DNA of 64,000 nt from Dyadobacter sp. CY323 (GTDB lineage: Bacteria > Bacteroidota > Bacteroidia > Cytophagales > Spirosomataceae). The translations under genes and the position numbers were made by a program. The notes under the pieces are model-generated. The model was given only the letters and a program-made list of their open reading frames with translations, did not search any database and was not told the DNA's origin. The stretch lies in the NCBI RefSeq assembly GCF_021390245.1, contig NZ_JAJUXH010000002.1, positions 496,001 through 560,000 of the forward strand, written 5' to 3'. Positions within the stretch are counted from its first letter, which is position 1. Every line of letters begins with the position of its first letter. Below are positions 1 through 9,191 of the stretch, piece by piece.

Positions 1-2
1 GC

Positions 3-1406
3 CGGCTTTTTGATGCTCACCCGACTTACCGCGAGACTTCCCTCACCCAGCGACGATTTAAACAAAAAGATATTCTGCCGCTGATCGCCAAAAGACAGGG
101 TAATGCATTATACCAGATCGAAAAGGTGGGTGAGTCCTTTGAAGGCCGCACGATCCAGATGCTGAAAGTTGGTACCGGCAAAAAAAAGGTGCTTTTGTGG
201 ACGCAAATGCATGGCGACGAGCCGACGGCCACGATGGCCAGTTTCGATATCTTCAATTTTTTAGAAGGTAAAAATGACGGTTTCGACAGCTTCCGCAAAG
301 AACTTCTTGCCAACACGACCTTATACTTCGTTCCGATGCTCAACCCCGACGGCGCCGAACGTTACCAGCGCAGAACGGTGCAAGGTATTGACATGAACCG
401 TGATGCAGCAGCGAGACAAACACCCGAGGGAGTTATATTAAAAGGACTTGTGGATAAACTAAAACCCGATTACGGATTTAACCTGCACGACCAGAGTCCA
501 CGTTATTCAGCAGGGCGTAGCCCCAAAGTAGCGACCATTTCTTTTCTCGCGACTTCCTACGATTACGAACTTTCGGTGAATAAAGTCCGTGAACGTTCCA
601 TGCAGCTGATCGTGGGAATGAATAAGGTTTTGCAGAATTACATTCCCGGCCAGGTAGCACGATACGCCGACGACCACGAACCCCGCGGATTTGGGGATAA
701 TGTCCAGAAATGGGGTACGACTCTTGTTTTGATCGAGTCGGGAGGATATGTGGGTGACCCGGAAAAGCAGTACATCCGGAAACTCAACTTTATGGCCATT
801 CTATCGGCACTAGGCACGATTTCGGACAATTCACTCACCAAAGAAAACCGGGAAAAATATTACGATATCCCGGAAAATGGCAGGTGGGTTTATGATCTGG
901 TTGTCCGGAATGCCACTGTAAAGCAAGCCGGAAAGTCATTCACCGTCGATTTTGGCATCAACAGGAATGAAGTAAGTTACTCTAATGCAACCAAGTTTTT
1001 TTATTATAGTAAAATCGAAGACTTCGGCGATCTGCACCCACAGTATGGAAGCCAGGAAATAGACGCAACCGGCCTGACCGTTGAAAAAGGCAAAGTGTAT
1101 CCAACCACTTATAAAAATGTAACCGAAGTAAGCAAACTGAATGCATTAGACCTGCTGAAACAAGGATATACCTACGTGCGACTTGCATCGGATTCCAACA
1201 CGCGGGCACTCGGTCTTTATTTTACCACAACTCCATTACATATACTCCGCAGCGGACAAGCCGCTCCGTCGGGAACGCCTGGCCTGGGCAATACAGCCAC
1301 ATTTATTCTCAAAAAAGAGGGTAAGGTCAAATATGCGGTGATCAATGGCTTTGTACATGATCTGGATAAATTCAGCGCCGAAAAAGGCCAGGGGATCGTC
1401 GAATAA
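3..1406 (+). CDS. M14 family zinc carboxypeptidase-like protein (5' end outside window)
   Basis: The reading frame is open back to the window edge, so the N-terminus, including any signal peptide, is missing. A GTG at 126 is not a credible start because the upstream codons read as normal coding sequence continuous with the domain. Zinc-peptidase features follow in order: an HGDE metal-binding motif (His codon at 210), a NPDG..R block, a DMNRD motif, a NLHDQ second metal His, and a LIESGG segment that could carry the catalytic Glu. M14 enzymes remove C-terminal residues from peptides; here a periplasmic or secreted role is inferred. The C-terminal ~180 residues beyond the peptidase domain are unassigned. 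It stands alone on the + strand before a promoter for the next gene. Confidence 0.85.
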   Translation, partial: RLFDAHPTYRETSLTQRRFKQKDILPLIAKRQGNALYQIEKVGESFEGRTIQMLKVGTGKKKVLLWTQMHGDEPTATMASFDIFNFLEGKNDGFDSFRKELLANTTLYFVPMLNPDGAERYQRRTVQGIDMNRDAAARQTPEGVILKGLVDKLKPDYGFNLHDQSPRYSAGRSPKVATISFLATSYDYELSVNKVRERSMQLIVGMNKVLQNYIPGQVARYADDHEPRGFGDNVQKWGTTLVLIESGGYVGDPEKQYIRKLNFMAILSALGTISDNSLTKENREKYYDIPENGRWVYDLVVRNATVKQAGKSFTVDFGINRNEVSYSNATKFFYYSKIEDFGDLHPQYGSQEIDATGLTVEKGKVYPTTYKNVTEVSKLNALDLLKQGYTYVRLASDSNTRALGLYFTTTPLHILRSGQAAPSGTPGLGNTATFILKKEGKVKYAVINGFVHDLDKFSAEKGQGIVE

Positions 1407-1490
1407 GTTATTGATTTTAAATATTTTATTAAAAACTCCGTTGCGGATTTTGGTCTCCCGAAATAACCGAGCCATAATATAGCGTTAACA

Positions 1491-1518
1491 TTGAGGTAAT
1501 GTTGCCGGTCTACTTTTG
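1491..1518 (+). promoter_or_regulatory. Bacteroidota housekeeping promoter for the TonB receptor
   Basis: TTG at 1491-1493, a 17-nt spacer and TACTTTTG at 1511-1518 match the TTG/TAnnTTTG pattern of the Bacteroidota primary sigma factor. It ends 26 nt before the ATG at 1545, leaving room for a short leader. This spacing also argues against the upstream in-frame GTG at 1518, which lies inside the -7 element. Confidence 0.7.
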
Positions 1519-1544
1519 TGTCGAAAATAATTCTGACACAGAAG

Positions 1545-4361
1545 ATGAACTTAAAAATTACCTCCTTTCTATTTTTCCTGCTCAGCACTTCGCTGGTTTA
1601 CGCCCAAACAGGCTCCATTAAGGGAAATATTGTCGATTACAAAACCAAAGAAGCAGTTATCGGAGCCAGCGTCGTTTTAAAAGGCTCCACTCCGCCAGTA
1701 GGAACAGCAACGGATGTGGAAGGAAATTTCGACATTCAGAATGTCCCAACCGGAAAACAAACGGTTATCGTAAGCTACGTTTCTTACAAGTCGAAAGAAA
1801 TTGCGATCGAAGTTTACCCAAACCAGGCTATTCTCATCAATACGACCATTGAGGAAGATGTTGCAAACCTGGAAGAAGTGAAGATCGTAGGGCAACGTCA
1901 ATCCTTCACCGACGTTTCCGTTATTACCGAAATCAAACAAGCTGAGCAAATCGCAGTCGGTATTTCTGCACAGCAAATCCAGAAATCACAAGATCGCGAT
2001 GCTTCACAGGTTGTTCGCCGCGTGCCGGGTGTTTCCATTCAGGACGATCGTTTCGTAATCATCCGCGGGTTGAACGAGCGCTACAACACGGTCATGCTGA
2101 ATGACGCGATCACGCCTTCTACCGAAGTGGATGTTAAATCTTTTTCCTTTGATCTGATCCCAAGTACGGCCATTGACCGCATGATGATCTACAAATCCGG
2201 CGCACCTGAACTTCCGGGTGAATTTGCAGGTGGTATCATCAAAATTTATACTAAAACAATCCCGGACGAAAACGGATTTACATTCAACCTGACGGGCGGC
2301 TATCGCGGAAACACTACATTCAAGAACGTCCGTGATTACGCAGGTTCTTCCCTGGATTGGACGGGTTTCGGATCAGCAGACAGAGCGTTACCTTCCGGGT
2401 TCCCCTCGACCAGAAGACTTCAGTTAGAAAATTCGCCATCGGACGCAACATTGAACGCATTCCGCAACCTTCCCGAGTTTTATGATCTCAAATCAAAATC
2501 GGTAACACCGGACCTTCGCGCTTCATTGGGTTACAACCATAAGTTTGAGTTGGGAAATATGAAGTTGACGACATTCAATAACATCAACTACTCCGCTACA
2601 CACCAGTTTTTACCAACGACACAATTCCGTTACCTGAGCTTTAGTACAGAGAAACAGAAATCTGACATTCAGAGCTCGTACCAGGATGAATTATACCAAA
2701 ACAATGTCCGCCTCGGCGTAATGTCCAACTGGGCTTTCATCATCAATCCAAATCATAAAATTGAATTCAGAAACCTGTTCAACCAGCTTTCAAACAAGGA
2801 AACCAACTTCCGCCAGGGATTCAATACGGATAATGATACCGAAGTACAGAACTACGCATTCCGCTACGAATCCAAAAGCATTTACTCAGGTCAGCTCGGC
2901 GGAACACACGAACTGGGCGCACATACAACCGTGAAATGGCTGGGCGCATTGGGAACCACCATTCGTAATGAACCGGATTACCGCCGCTTCATTACCAGCC
3001 GCGCAATAGGCAGCACTGGTCCGTTTAAAGTAGAATTGGTTCCGGGAAGCAACGCCAGCTTGACGAGGGGTGCGAGATTTTACTCTGAATTAACTGAATA
3101 TACAAGCTCCTTCCGTGCGGATATCGAACATCGTATTGAACGCAACGGCTACGAAGACGATGAAAGCATGCAGATCAAGCTTCGTGCCGGTGCCTATGGT
3201 GAAATGAAAGACCGGGCATTCAAAGCACGATGGTTTAATCTGAGCAATTCGGGCAACGCTTCTCAAGAATTGCTTGATCAAGCCCCGGCACAGCTTTTTG
3301 ATTCGCAAAACATTGCCGGTGACAAGCTTTATTATGCCGAAAGAACCAACACGGACGACAAGTATAATGCTCAAAACACCCTAATGGCCGGATATCTGGG
3401 CGCTTACATTCCGTTCAGCAAAAAATTCAATGCTTCGGTAGGTCTGCGAGTTGAGAACAACATTCAGAAACTGCAAAGCAGACAGCGCGGAAACGGCGAC
3501 CGTATCCGCATAAACAACCCGATCTTTCGCTTCCTGCCTTCCGCAAACTTTGCTTACAATTTCACCGAAAAATCGCTGGTAAGACTAGCCTACTCTGTCT
3601 CCGTGAACCGTCCTGAGTTCCGCGAGCTGGCGCCATTTACTTACTATGACTTTAACTTCGATGTATCGCGTGTTGGTAATCCGAACCTGAAAACGCCTTC
3701 GATCCAGAACGTAGACCTGCGTTACGAATTCTATCCAAAAGAAGGCGAAATGATCTCGGTTGCAGCATTTTACAAACACTTCACCAATCCGATCGAAACA
3801 CGTATCCGCTATGCTGGCTCAGGCGTGTCATTCTATGTGGATAATGCAAAGTCTGCTTACACTGCCGGCGGGGAAATTGAACTGCGCAAATCACTTAAAA
3901 ATCTGACTGTATCCCCATTCATGGATAACCTGAGCGTGATGCTGAACGCATCGGTGATCCACAGTAATGTGTTAACGGGTTTTGCAGGGCAGGAAAACGA
4001 CCGTCAGTTACAGGGACAATCACCTTACCTGATCAATGCAGGACTTTATTACAATGACTTAAACCGTGGCTGGCAGGTGAATGCACTCTACAATGTGGTT
4101 GGTCGCAGGATCTTCCTGGTGGGTGACAACGAAGTACAGCCTACAGTATACGAAATGGCAAGAAATGTCATTGACCTCAACATTGTGAAGGCTTTGGGAG
4201 AACACATTGAAATCAAAGTGGGTGTCCAGGATCTGCTAAACCAGCGTTTCCGCCTGATCCAGGACAGCAATCTTGATCAGAAGATCAGCAGTGTGGATGA
4301 ATCCTATCAAAGCTACAGACGCGGCAGCTACTCAACGATTGGCGTGACTTACAAATTTTAA
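1545..4361 (+). CDS. TonB-dependent outer-membrane receptor with N-terminal carboxypeptidase-regulatory-like domain
   Basis: Starts at ATG 1545 with a clear signal peptide ending at VYAQ (about residue 21). A CarboxypepD_reg-like beta-sandwich follows (about 25-110: GSIKGNIVD, GASV, GNFDIQNV), then a TonB plug (about 130-245: VVRRVPGVSI, IIRGLNERYN, GEFAGGIIKIYTK) and a long beta-barrel ending in an aromatic terminal strand (GVTYKF). At 938 aa it is typical in size. It lacks the STN signalling domain, so no sigma/anti-sigma control is expected. It differs from SusC/RagA proteins: the plug has no NNGVI(I/L)VTTK signature and no SusD follows. The next gene, 72 nt downstream, encodes a lipoprotein that probably works with it. 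Substrate unknown. Confidence 0.9.
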   Translation: MNLKITSFLFFLLSTSLVYAQTGSIKGNIVDYKTKEAVIGASVVLKGSTPPVGTATDVEGNFDIQNVPTGKQTVIVSYVSYKSKEIAIEVYPNQAILINTTIEEDVANLEEVKIVGQRQSFTDVSVITEIKQAEQIAVGISAQQIQKSQDRDASQVVRRVPGVSIQDDRFVIIRGLNERYNTVMLNDAITPSTEVDVKSFSFDLIPSTAIDRMMIYKSGAPELPGEFAGGIIKIYTKTIPDENGFTFNLTGGYRGNTTFKNVRDYAGSSLDWTGFGSADRALPSGFPSTRRLQLENSPSDATLNAFRNLPEFYDLKSKSVTPDLRASLGYNHKFELGNMKLTTFNNINYSATHQFLPTTQFRYLSFSTEKQKSDIQSSYQDELYQNNVRLGVMSNWAFIINPNHKIEFRNLFNQLSNKETNFRQGFNTDNDTEVQNYAFRYESKSIYSGQLGGTHELGAHTTVKWLGALGTTIRNEPDYRRFITSRAIGSTGPFKVELVPGSNASLTRGARFYSELTEYTSSFRADIEHRIERNGYEDDESMQIKLRAGAYGEMKDRAFKARWFNLSNSGNASQELLDQAPAQLFDSQNIAGDKLYYAERTNTDDKYNAQNTLMAGYLGAYIPFSKKFNASVGLRVENNIQKLQSRQRGNGDRIRINNPIFRFLPSANFAYNFTEKSLVRLAYSVSVNRPEFRELAPFTYYDFNFDVSRVGNPNLKTPSIQNVDLRYEFYPKEGEMISVAAFYKHFTNPIETRIRYAGSGVSFYVDNAKSAYTAGGEIELRKSLKNLTVSPFMDNLSVMLNASVIHSNVLTGFAGQENDRQLQGQSPYLINAGLYYNDLNRGWQVNALYNVVGRRIFLVGDNEVQPTVYEMARNVIDLNIVKALGEHIEIKVGVQDLLNQRFRLIQDSNLDQKISSVDESYQSYRRGSYSTIGVTYKF

Positions 4362-4433
4362 AAAACAACAAGTCGTAAACCGGCTCTTTTATCACCAAGA
4401 ACTTTAAAACAGAAAAACAAACAATTGAATTTT

Positions 4434-5792
4434 ATGAAAAACACAGGTAAACTTTTGAGCTTGCTGATGTTGGGCCTTACAATGTTCGGATCTATTTCTT
4501 GTACAAATGATGATGACGATGATGACGATATAATCGTAACGCCGGTAGGTGAAATGAAAACCATTACAGGCAAAATTACCACAAACACGACCTGGACAGC
4601 TTCCAACCAATATCTACTTTCAGGATTTGTATACGTTGAGGCAGGCGCTACATTGACGATCGAGCCGGGAACGATCATTAAAGGAGATGGAACCCTGAAA
4701 GGCTCACTGATCATTAAGCCAGGTGCAAAGATCATAGCTGTCGGAACTGCTGATAAGCCCATCATATTTACATCAAGCAAGGCTGCCGGCCAACGTAAAG
4801 CAGGTGACTGGGGTGGTTTGATCCTGCTTGGAAAGGCTCCTGTAAACAAGCCTAATGCAGTTATTGAGGGAGAAAATCAATCAACATTTGGTGGAACCGA
4901 AGCAGCGGATAACTCAGGACAACTTAAATATGTTCGTATCGAGTTCGCTGGTATTGCCTACGAAACTGATAAAGAAATCAACGGTCTTACATTCGGTGGC
5001 GTTGGCTCAGGAACTGAGATTGATTATGTTCAGGTTTCGTACTCCGGTGACGATTCGTTCGAATGGTTTGGTGGAGCAGTAAATGCAAAACACTTGATCG
5101 CATACCGTGGTCTGGACGACGATTTCGATACCGACAATGGTTTCTCAGGAAATGTACAATACGGTTTCATTTTGCGCGACCCGGCAGTAGCTGACTTAGC
5201 TGGTGATTCAAATGGTTTTGAGTCTGACAATGATGGAACGGGTACGGCGGCTACGCCTCAGACATCTGCTAAATTTGCTAATGTTACCATTGCCATGGCA
5301 GATGTAGCGCCACAAGGAACAGTGAATGCGAAATTCAACTCTGCATTGCGTATCAGAAGAAATTCAGCGATCTCGGTTTACAATACTTTGATTACAGGTG
5401 CATGGCCACGTTCAGGCGTAAGGATCGAAAACGATCTTACCATTGCAAACTTCGCGGCCGGCAGACTTAAAATGGACGGAAATGCAGTTGCGATCACCGG
5501 TACACCTGCACAAGGCGTATTTGAAGGCATCACACAAGCACTTTTCATCCCTGCTGCAAGCAAAAATACAGTTGCTGCCGTGGCTGATCTGAAACTGGCT
5601 ACTGGTTACAACTCCATCACTGCAAAACCAGGTCTTCTTCCACAAGCCGGTTCGTCATTGTTGACCGGCGGCGCAACATTGCCAGCAGGATTTGAAGCAA
5701 ATACAGTGGTTGGCGCATTCGGAGCAACCGACTGGACCGACAAATGGGCTAACTGGGATCCACAGAATGCCAACTACGAAATCAAGAAATAA
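4434..5792 (+). CDS. Asp-tagged surface lipoprotein with beta-helix-like repeats, partner of the upstream TonB receptor
   Basis: ATG 4434 gives a lipoprotein signal with the lipidated Cys at residue 23 (FGSISC), then TN and seven consecutive Asp residues (26-32). An acidic run just after the lipid anchor resembles the Bacteroidota lipoprotein export signal, so surface display is inferred. The body (about 50-440) is rich in short hydrophobic/Gly strands such as GATLTIEPGTIIKG and IIKPGAKIIAVGT, which suggests a right-handed parallel beta-helix. No catalytic motif was recognised. The gene is 72 nt after the receptor with no terminator between, so cotranscription is likely. The TTG at 4425 is a weaker start. 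Confidence 0.8.
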   Translation: MKNTGKLLSLLMLGLTMFGSISCTNDDDDDDDIIVTPVGEMKTITGKITTNTTWTASNQYLLSGFVYVEAGATLTIEPGTIIKGDGTLKGSLIIKPGAKIIAVGTADKPIIFTSSKAAGQRKAGDWGGLILLGKAPVNKPNAVIEGENQSTFGGTEAADNSGQLKYVRIEFAGIAYETDKEINGLTFGGVGSGTEIDYVQVSYSGDDSFEWFGGAVNAKHLIAYRGLDDDFDTDNGFSGNVQYGFILRDPAVADLAGDSNGFESDNDGTGTAATPQTSAKFANVTIAMADVAPQGTVNAKFNSALRIRRNSAISVYNTLITGAWPRSGVRIENDLTIANFAAGRLKMDGNAVAITGTPAQGVFEGITQALFIPAASKNTVAAVADLKLATGYNSITAKPGLLPQAGSSLLTGGATLPAGFEANTVVGAFGATDWTDKWANWDPQNANYEIKK

Positions 5793-5824
5793 TAGTCTTA
5801 TATAATTGGTGTCAGAATTTCGAA

Positions 5825-5855
5825 AGGCCGGGAGCACATGCTTCCGGTCTTTTTT
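5825..5855 (+). terminator. Rho-independent terminator after the receptor/lipoprotein operon
   Basis: AGGCCGGGAGC and GCTTCCGGTCT form a stem with G-U pairs around a 4-nt loop, followed directly by a T-run, 33 nt after the lipoprotein stop. Confidence 0.7.
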
Positions 5856-5919
5856 CTTTTGTATTGTTTTACTCCTCCGAATAGAATAACTTCGGGTTCA
5901 GGTTTTTTGTCTTGACAAT

Positions 5920-5927
5920 TATTTTTG
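5920..5927 (+). promoter_or_regulatory. Probable -7 promoter element for the HupE-like gene
   Basis: TATTTTTG matches TAnnTTTG and ends 30 nt before ATG 5958. The best -33 candidate is only TTC at 5897-5899, so the match is partial. Confidence 0.4.
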
Positions 5928-5957
5928 TCAGGATTTTTTATTTTCAAATCAAAGTTA

Positions 5958-6587
5958 ATGTCCGAGTTTCAGGCTTACCTACAATTAGGTTTTAATCATA
6001 TTACGGATTCCAATGGCTATGACCATATTCTCTTTATCATGGCGCTTTGTACAGTATATACCTTAATTGATTGGAAAAAAGTGATTATCCTGGTGACTGC
6101 ATTCACCATCGGACATTCGATCACGCTGGCTCTGTCTACCCTCGGCTTTGTCAATATCAAACCCGACTGGATCGAATTCCTGATCCCGGTTACCATCGTT
6201 ATTACAGCTTGTCTCAATTTTTTTTACAAAATACCTAAAAGCTCTTTTTCACAGAAAGAACAAACTTACGCAGTCCGGTACCCGATGGCGCTGTTTTTCG
6301 GTTTGATCCATGGTTTGGGCTTTTCCAATTACCTGCGGGCACTTTTAGGAAAAGAAGCTACCATTATAAATCCATTACTAGGCTTTAATATCGGATTGGA
6401 ACTCGGACAGCTGATCATTGTCTTTGTCATTTTGTCCATCGCTTTCGTCCTGATCGAAATTTTGAGAGTACAAAGAATGAGCTGGATCCATATCGTTTCC
6501 GGCATCATCGTAGGAATGGCCTTCTCACTGATACTTAACAACGATCTCTTCAAAACACTGACAGGTTCGCCTGCCTCCGTCGAATAA
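5958..6587 (+). CDS. HupE/UreJ-family integral membrane protein
   Basis: 209 aa from ATG 5958; an upstream TTG frame at 5925 overlaps the promoter element and is rejected. About six hydrophobic segments alternate with short loops. The N-terminal GFNHITDSNGYDHILFI and FTIGHSITLAL segments carry the conserved His/Asp residues of the HupE/UreJ group (GxxHxxxGxDHxLF and GHSxTL), and a later GLIHGLGFS motif also fits. Characterised relatives are nickel/cobalt importers, but many Bacteroidota members are uncharacterised, so a metal substrate is inference. The M1 metallopeptidase begins 32 nt downstream and is probably in the same operon. Confidence 0.8.
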   Translation: MSEFQAYLQLGFNHITDSNGYDHILFIMALCTVYTLIDWKKVIILVTAFTIGHSITLALSTLGFVNIKPDWIEFLIPVTIVITACLNFFYKIPKSSFSQKEQTYAVRYPMALFFGLIHGLGFSNYLRALLGKEATIINPLLGFNIGLELGQLIIVFVILSIAFVLIEILRVQRMSWIHIVSGIIVGMAFSLILNNDLFKTLTGSPASVE

Positions 6588-6619
6588 CCCCAGAATTAAT
6601 ACATCAATAACTAACTAAT

Positions 6620-9001
6620 ATGAAAAAAGCGCTGCTCCCGTTACTGCTATTGCTGGTTTCCGTGGCATCCATTGCCCAGCAATTAGCCCCATCACCTAAT
6701 TACAAAGCAAACGACCGTTTTGAACAACTCGGCACAGTACTTCCTACTCCAAATTCAACCCGCGCCGCATCAGGTGCGCCGGGACGTGAGTACTGGCAAC
6801 AACGTGCGGATTATGACATTAAAGCGGAGTTGGACGACGAAAACCGCCGCATTATCGGTTCCGAAACCATTACTTTTTTTAACAATTCCCCCGACGATCT
6901 TAAATACATCTGGATGCAGCTAGACCAGAACCTGTTTAAAAAGGACGGTATCGGCGCGATGTCGAAAACGGGGAGTGTAAATGAAAAAGGCATGAGCGTC
7001 GCACAGCTGGCTGCATTGAATACCGGCCGGGGTGCCAGCCTCGACCCGAAAACAGAATATGGTTACCAGATTTCAGCCGTAAAAGACAAAGCCGGAAAAG
7101 CATTGCCATACACGATCAACGGCACCATGATGCGCATCGACCTGCCGACAACCCTGAAACCAGGCACGAACGTTGTTTTCGGCGTTGAATGGAGTTATTA
7201 CATTACGGAATATTACGGTCGCAGCGGTTATGAATTTTTTCCAAAAGACGGGAATGCCAATTATTTTATCGCACACTGGTTTCCCCGCCTCGCACCGTAT
7301 GACGATGTCAATGGCTGGAACCACAAGCAATTCCTGGGACAAGGTGAATTCGCATTGATCTTCGGAAATTATAAAGTGGCGATCACCGTACCTGCCGACC
7401 ATGTGGTGGCTGCCAGCGGTGAATGCCAGAACTACGCCCAGGTTTTGACCGCAACCCAGAAACAACGTCTGAAAAAAGCAGAAACGTCCAAAACACCCGT
7501 TTTGATCGTTACCCAGGCAGAAGCTGAAAAGGCAGAAAAACGCGAGAACAAAAACCCGGGCAAGAAAACCTGGATCTATAAAGCGGACAATGTGCGCGAC
7601 TTCGCATTTGCCAGCAGCCGGAAATTCATCTGGGATGCGATGCAAACCGACGTTTACAAAAGTGGCCGCAAAATCTGGTGCATGTCCATTTACCCAAAAG
7701 AAGGAAACCCGCTTTGGGAACAATACTCGACACGCGCCGTGGCACACACATTGAAATCCTACGGAGACCGCACCTTTGAGTATCCTTACCCGGTTGCAAT
7801 TTCCTGCCATTCAGTGGCTGGCGGGGGAATGGAATATCCGATGATCAGCTTCAATGGCGGTCGCCCGGAGGAAGATGGTACATATAGCGAAGCTGTGAAA
7901 TATGGCATGATCGGGGTGATCATTCACGAAGTTGGTCACAACTTTTTCCCGATGATCGTAAATTCAGACGAGCGTCAATGGGCCTGGATGGATGAAGGAT
8001 TGAACACCTTCTGCCAATATCTTGCTGAAAAAGAATGGGATTACAACTTCCCGACCCGCCGCGGTGAGCCGAATCAGATTACCGAATACATGTCTTCCGA
8101 CAAGTCTGTTCTATCCCCCATTATGGCTTCCGCCGAGAATGTAATTGGTTTAGGACCAAATGCGTATGGAAAACCTGCCACTGCATTGAATATCCTGCGC
8201 GAAACCGTTATGGGCCGCGAACTTTTCGATCATGCATTTAAAGAATATGCCACCCGCTGGCGTTTCAAAAGCCCCACGCCAGCCGACTTTTTCCGTACTA
8301 TGGAAGATGCTTCCGGCGTAGATCTCGACTGGTTCTGGAAAGGCTGGTTTTATGGTACTGAGCCTGTGGACCAGGATCTTGTGAGTGTAGACTGGTTTAG
8401 CATTGATACCCAAAACCCGCAGATTGAAAAAGAAATCGCGCGTAAAGCAGCGGCGGCGAAATCGAATACCATGAGTAAAATCCAGGATGCCAAAACAAAA
8501 GGCGAAACGGTCGTTGCCCAGGATTCGACCATGGCTGATTTCTACAACCGCTACGATCCATTTAAAGTAACCGAGGCCGACAAGCAGAAATACGAGCAAT
8601 ACCTCGCGTCGCTTTCGGAAAACGAACGTCAATTGATTCAGGATAACACCAATTTTTACACTGTTTCAATCAAAAACAAAGGAGGTGTCCCAATGCCGGT
8701 GATCGTGAAAATGGGTTTTGAAGACGGTACCGATTCGGTGGCGGTTTTTCCTGCTGAGATCTGGCGTTTCAATGATGCCCAGATTAATAAGGTGATCACT
8801 ACCAAAAAGAAAGTAGTTCAATGGACACTCGATCCGTACCAGCAGATCGCTGACATTGATACCGAAAACAATTCATTCCCGAGAGTTGCCCAGCCGACAC
8901 GTTTTCAGATATTCAAACAACAACAGTTGAAAAAAGTACCAAATCCAATGCAAATGCAAGGTGAGGGAGCCGGGAAGATCAGCACTGATCCTAAAAACTA
9001 G
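6620..9001 (+). CDS. Secreted M1-family zinc metallopeptidase (aminopeptidase-like)
   Basis: 793 aa with a signal peptide (hydrophobic core followed by SIAQQ, about residue 20). The M1 core is complete: a GGGMEYP exopeptidase motif near residue 400, HEVGH at about 436-440, and the third zinc ligand Glu in WMDEG exactly 18 residues after the second His (HEXXH-X18-E). Members cleave N-terminal residues from peptides in the periplasm or outside the cell. The C-terminal part (about 590-793) is rich in Lys and Gln and less conserved in look. It follows the HupE-like gene by 32 nt and ends at a strong terminator. Confidence 0.9.
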   Translation: MKKALLPLLLLLVSVASIAQQLAPSPNYKANDRFEQLGTVLPTPNSTRAASGAPGREYWQQRADYDIKAELDDENRRIIGSETITFFNNSPDDLKYIWMQLDQNLFKKDGIGAMSKTGSVNEKGMSVAQLAALNTGRGASLDPKTEYGYQISAVKDKAGKALPYTINGTMMRIDLPTTLKPGTNVVFGVEWSYYITEYYGRSGYEFFPKDGNANYFIAHWFPRLAPYDDVNGWNHKQFLGQGEFALIFGNYKVAITVPADHVVAASGECQNYAQVLTATQKQRLKKAETSKTPVLIVTQAEAEKAEKRENKNPGKKTWIYKADNVRDFAFASSRKFIWDAMQTDVYKSGRKIWCMSIYPKEGNPLWEQYSTRAVAHTLKSYGDRTFEYPYPVAISCHSVAGGGMEYPMISFNGGRPEEDGTYSEAVKYGMIGVIIHEVGHNFFPMIVNSDERQWAWMDEGLNTFCQYLAEKEWDYNFPTRRGEPNQITEYMSSDKSVLSPIMASAENVIGLGPNAYGKPATALNILRETVMGRELFDHAFKEYATRWRFKSPTPADFFRTMEDASGVDLDWFWKGWFYGTEPVDQDLVSVDWFSIDTQNPQIEKEIARKAAAAKSNTMSKIQDAKTKGETVVAQDSTMADFYNRYDPFKVTEADKQKYEQYLASLSENERQLIQDNTNFYTVSIKNKGGVPMPVIVKMGFEDGTDSVAVFPAEIWRFNDAQINKVITTKKKVVQWTLDPYQQIADIDTENNSFPRVAQPTRFQIFKQQQLKKVPNPMQMQGEGAGKISTDPKN

Positions 9002-9023
9002 AGTACACGTTATTTAGTTTGAG

Positions 9024-9057
9024 ATCCTTTCCGAATGCTTTTCGGAAAGGATTTTTT
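9024..9057 (+). terminator. Strong Rho-independent terminator after the M1 peptidase
   Basis: A perfect 12-bp stem, ATCCTTTCCGAA (9024-9035) and TTCGGAAAGGAT (9041-9052), with a TGCTT loop and a T-run, sits 23 nt after the stop codon. Confidence 0.85.
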
Positions 9058-9160
9058 ATGCAATTTCAAAGTTGAAGCTATGTAATTTCAAAGTGGAGAT
9101 TATGTAATTTCAAAATTTAAGCTATGTAATTTCAAAGTAAAAGTTATGTAATTTCAAAGT
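9057..9160 (+). repeat. Five-copy 22-bp-period iteron array upstream of the AAA ATPase gene
   Basis: The 16-bp core TATGTAATTTCAAAGT recurs at 9057, 9079, 9101, 9123 and 9145, exactly 22 bp apart. Copy 1 has TATGC for TATGT and copy 3 ends AAAT for AAGT. The 6-nt linkers vary in sequence but never in length. The last copy ends 6 bp before a TATATTTG -7 element, so the array covers the -33 region. Two helical turns per repeat suggests a protein-binding array. No unique spacers exist, so it is not CRISPR. Confidence 0.9.
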
Positions 9161-9165
9161 TTGCG

Positions 9166-9173
9166 TATATTTG
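9166..9173 (+). promoter_or_regulatory. -7 promoter element for the AAA ATPase gene
   Basis: TATATTTG matches TAnnTTTG and lies 18 nt before ATG 9192. There is no good -33 TTG at the right distance; that position falls within the last repeat copy, which suggests activator dependence or repression there. Confidence 0.5.
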
Positions 9174-9191
9174 CAGGCTAACTTAAAGATT

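Noticed and set aside
7073..7810. 245-codon minus-strand frame
   Set aside because: Antisense shadow of the M1 peptidase; no recognisable features.
9057..9160. CRISPR array
   Set aside because: Linkers are only 6 nt and there are no cas genes; these are iterons.
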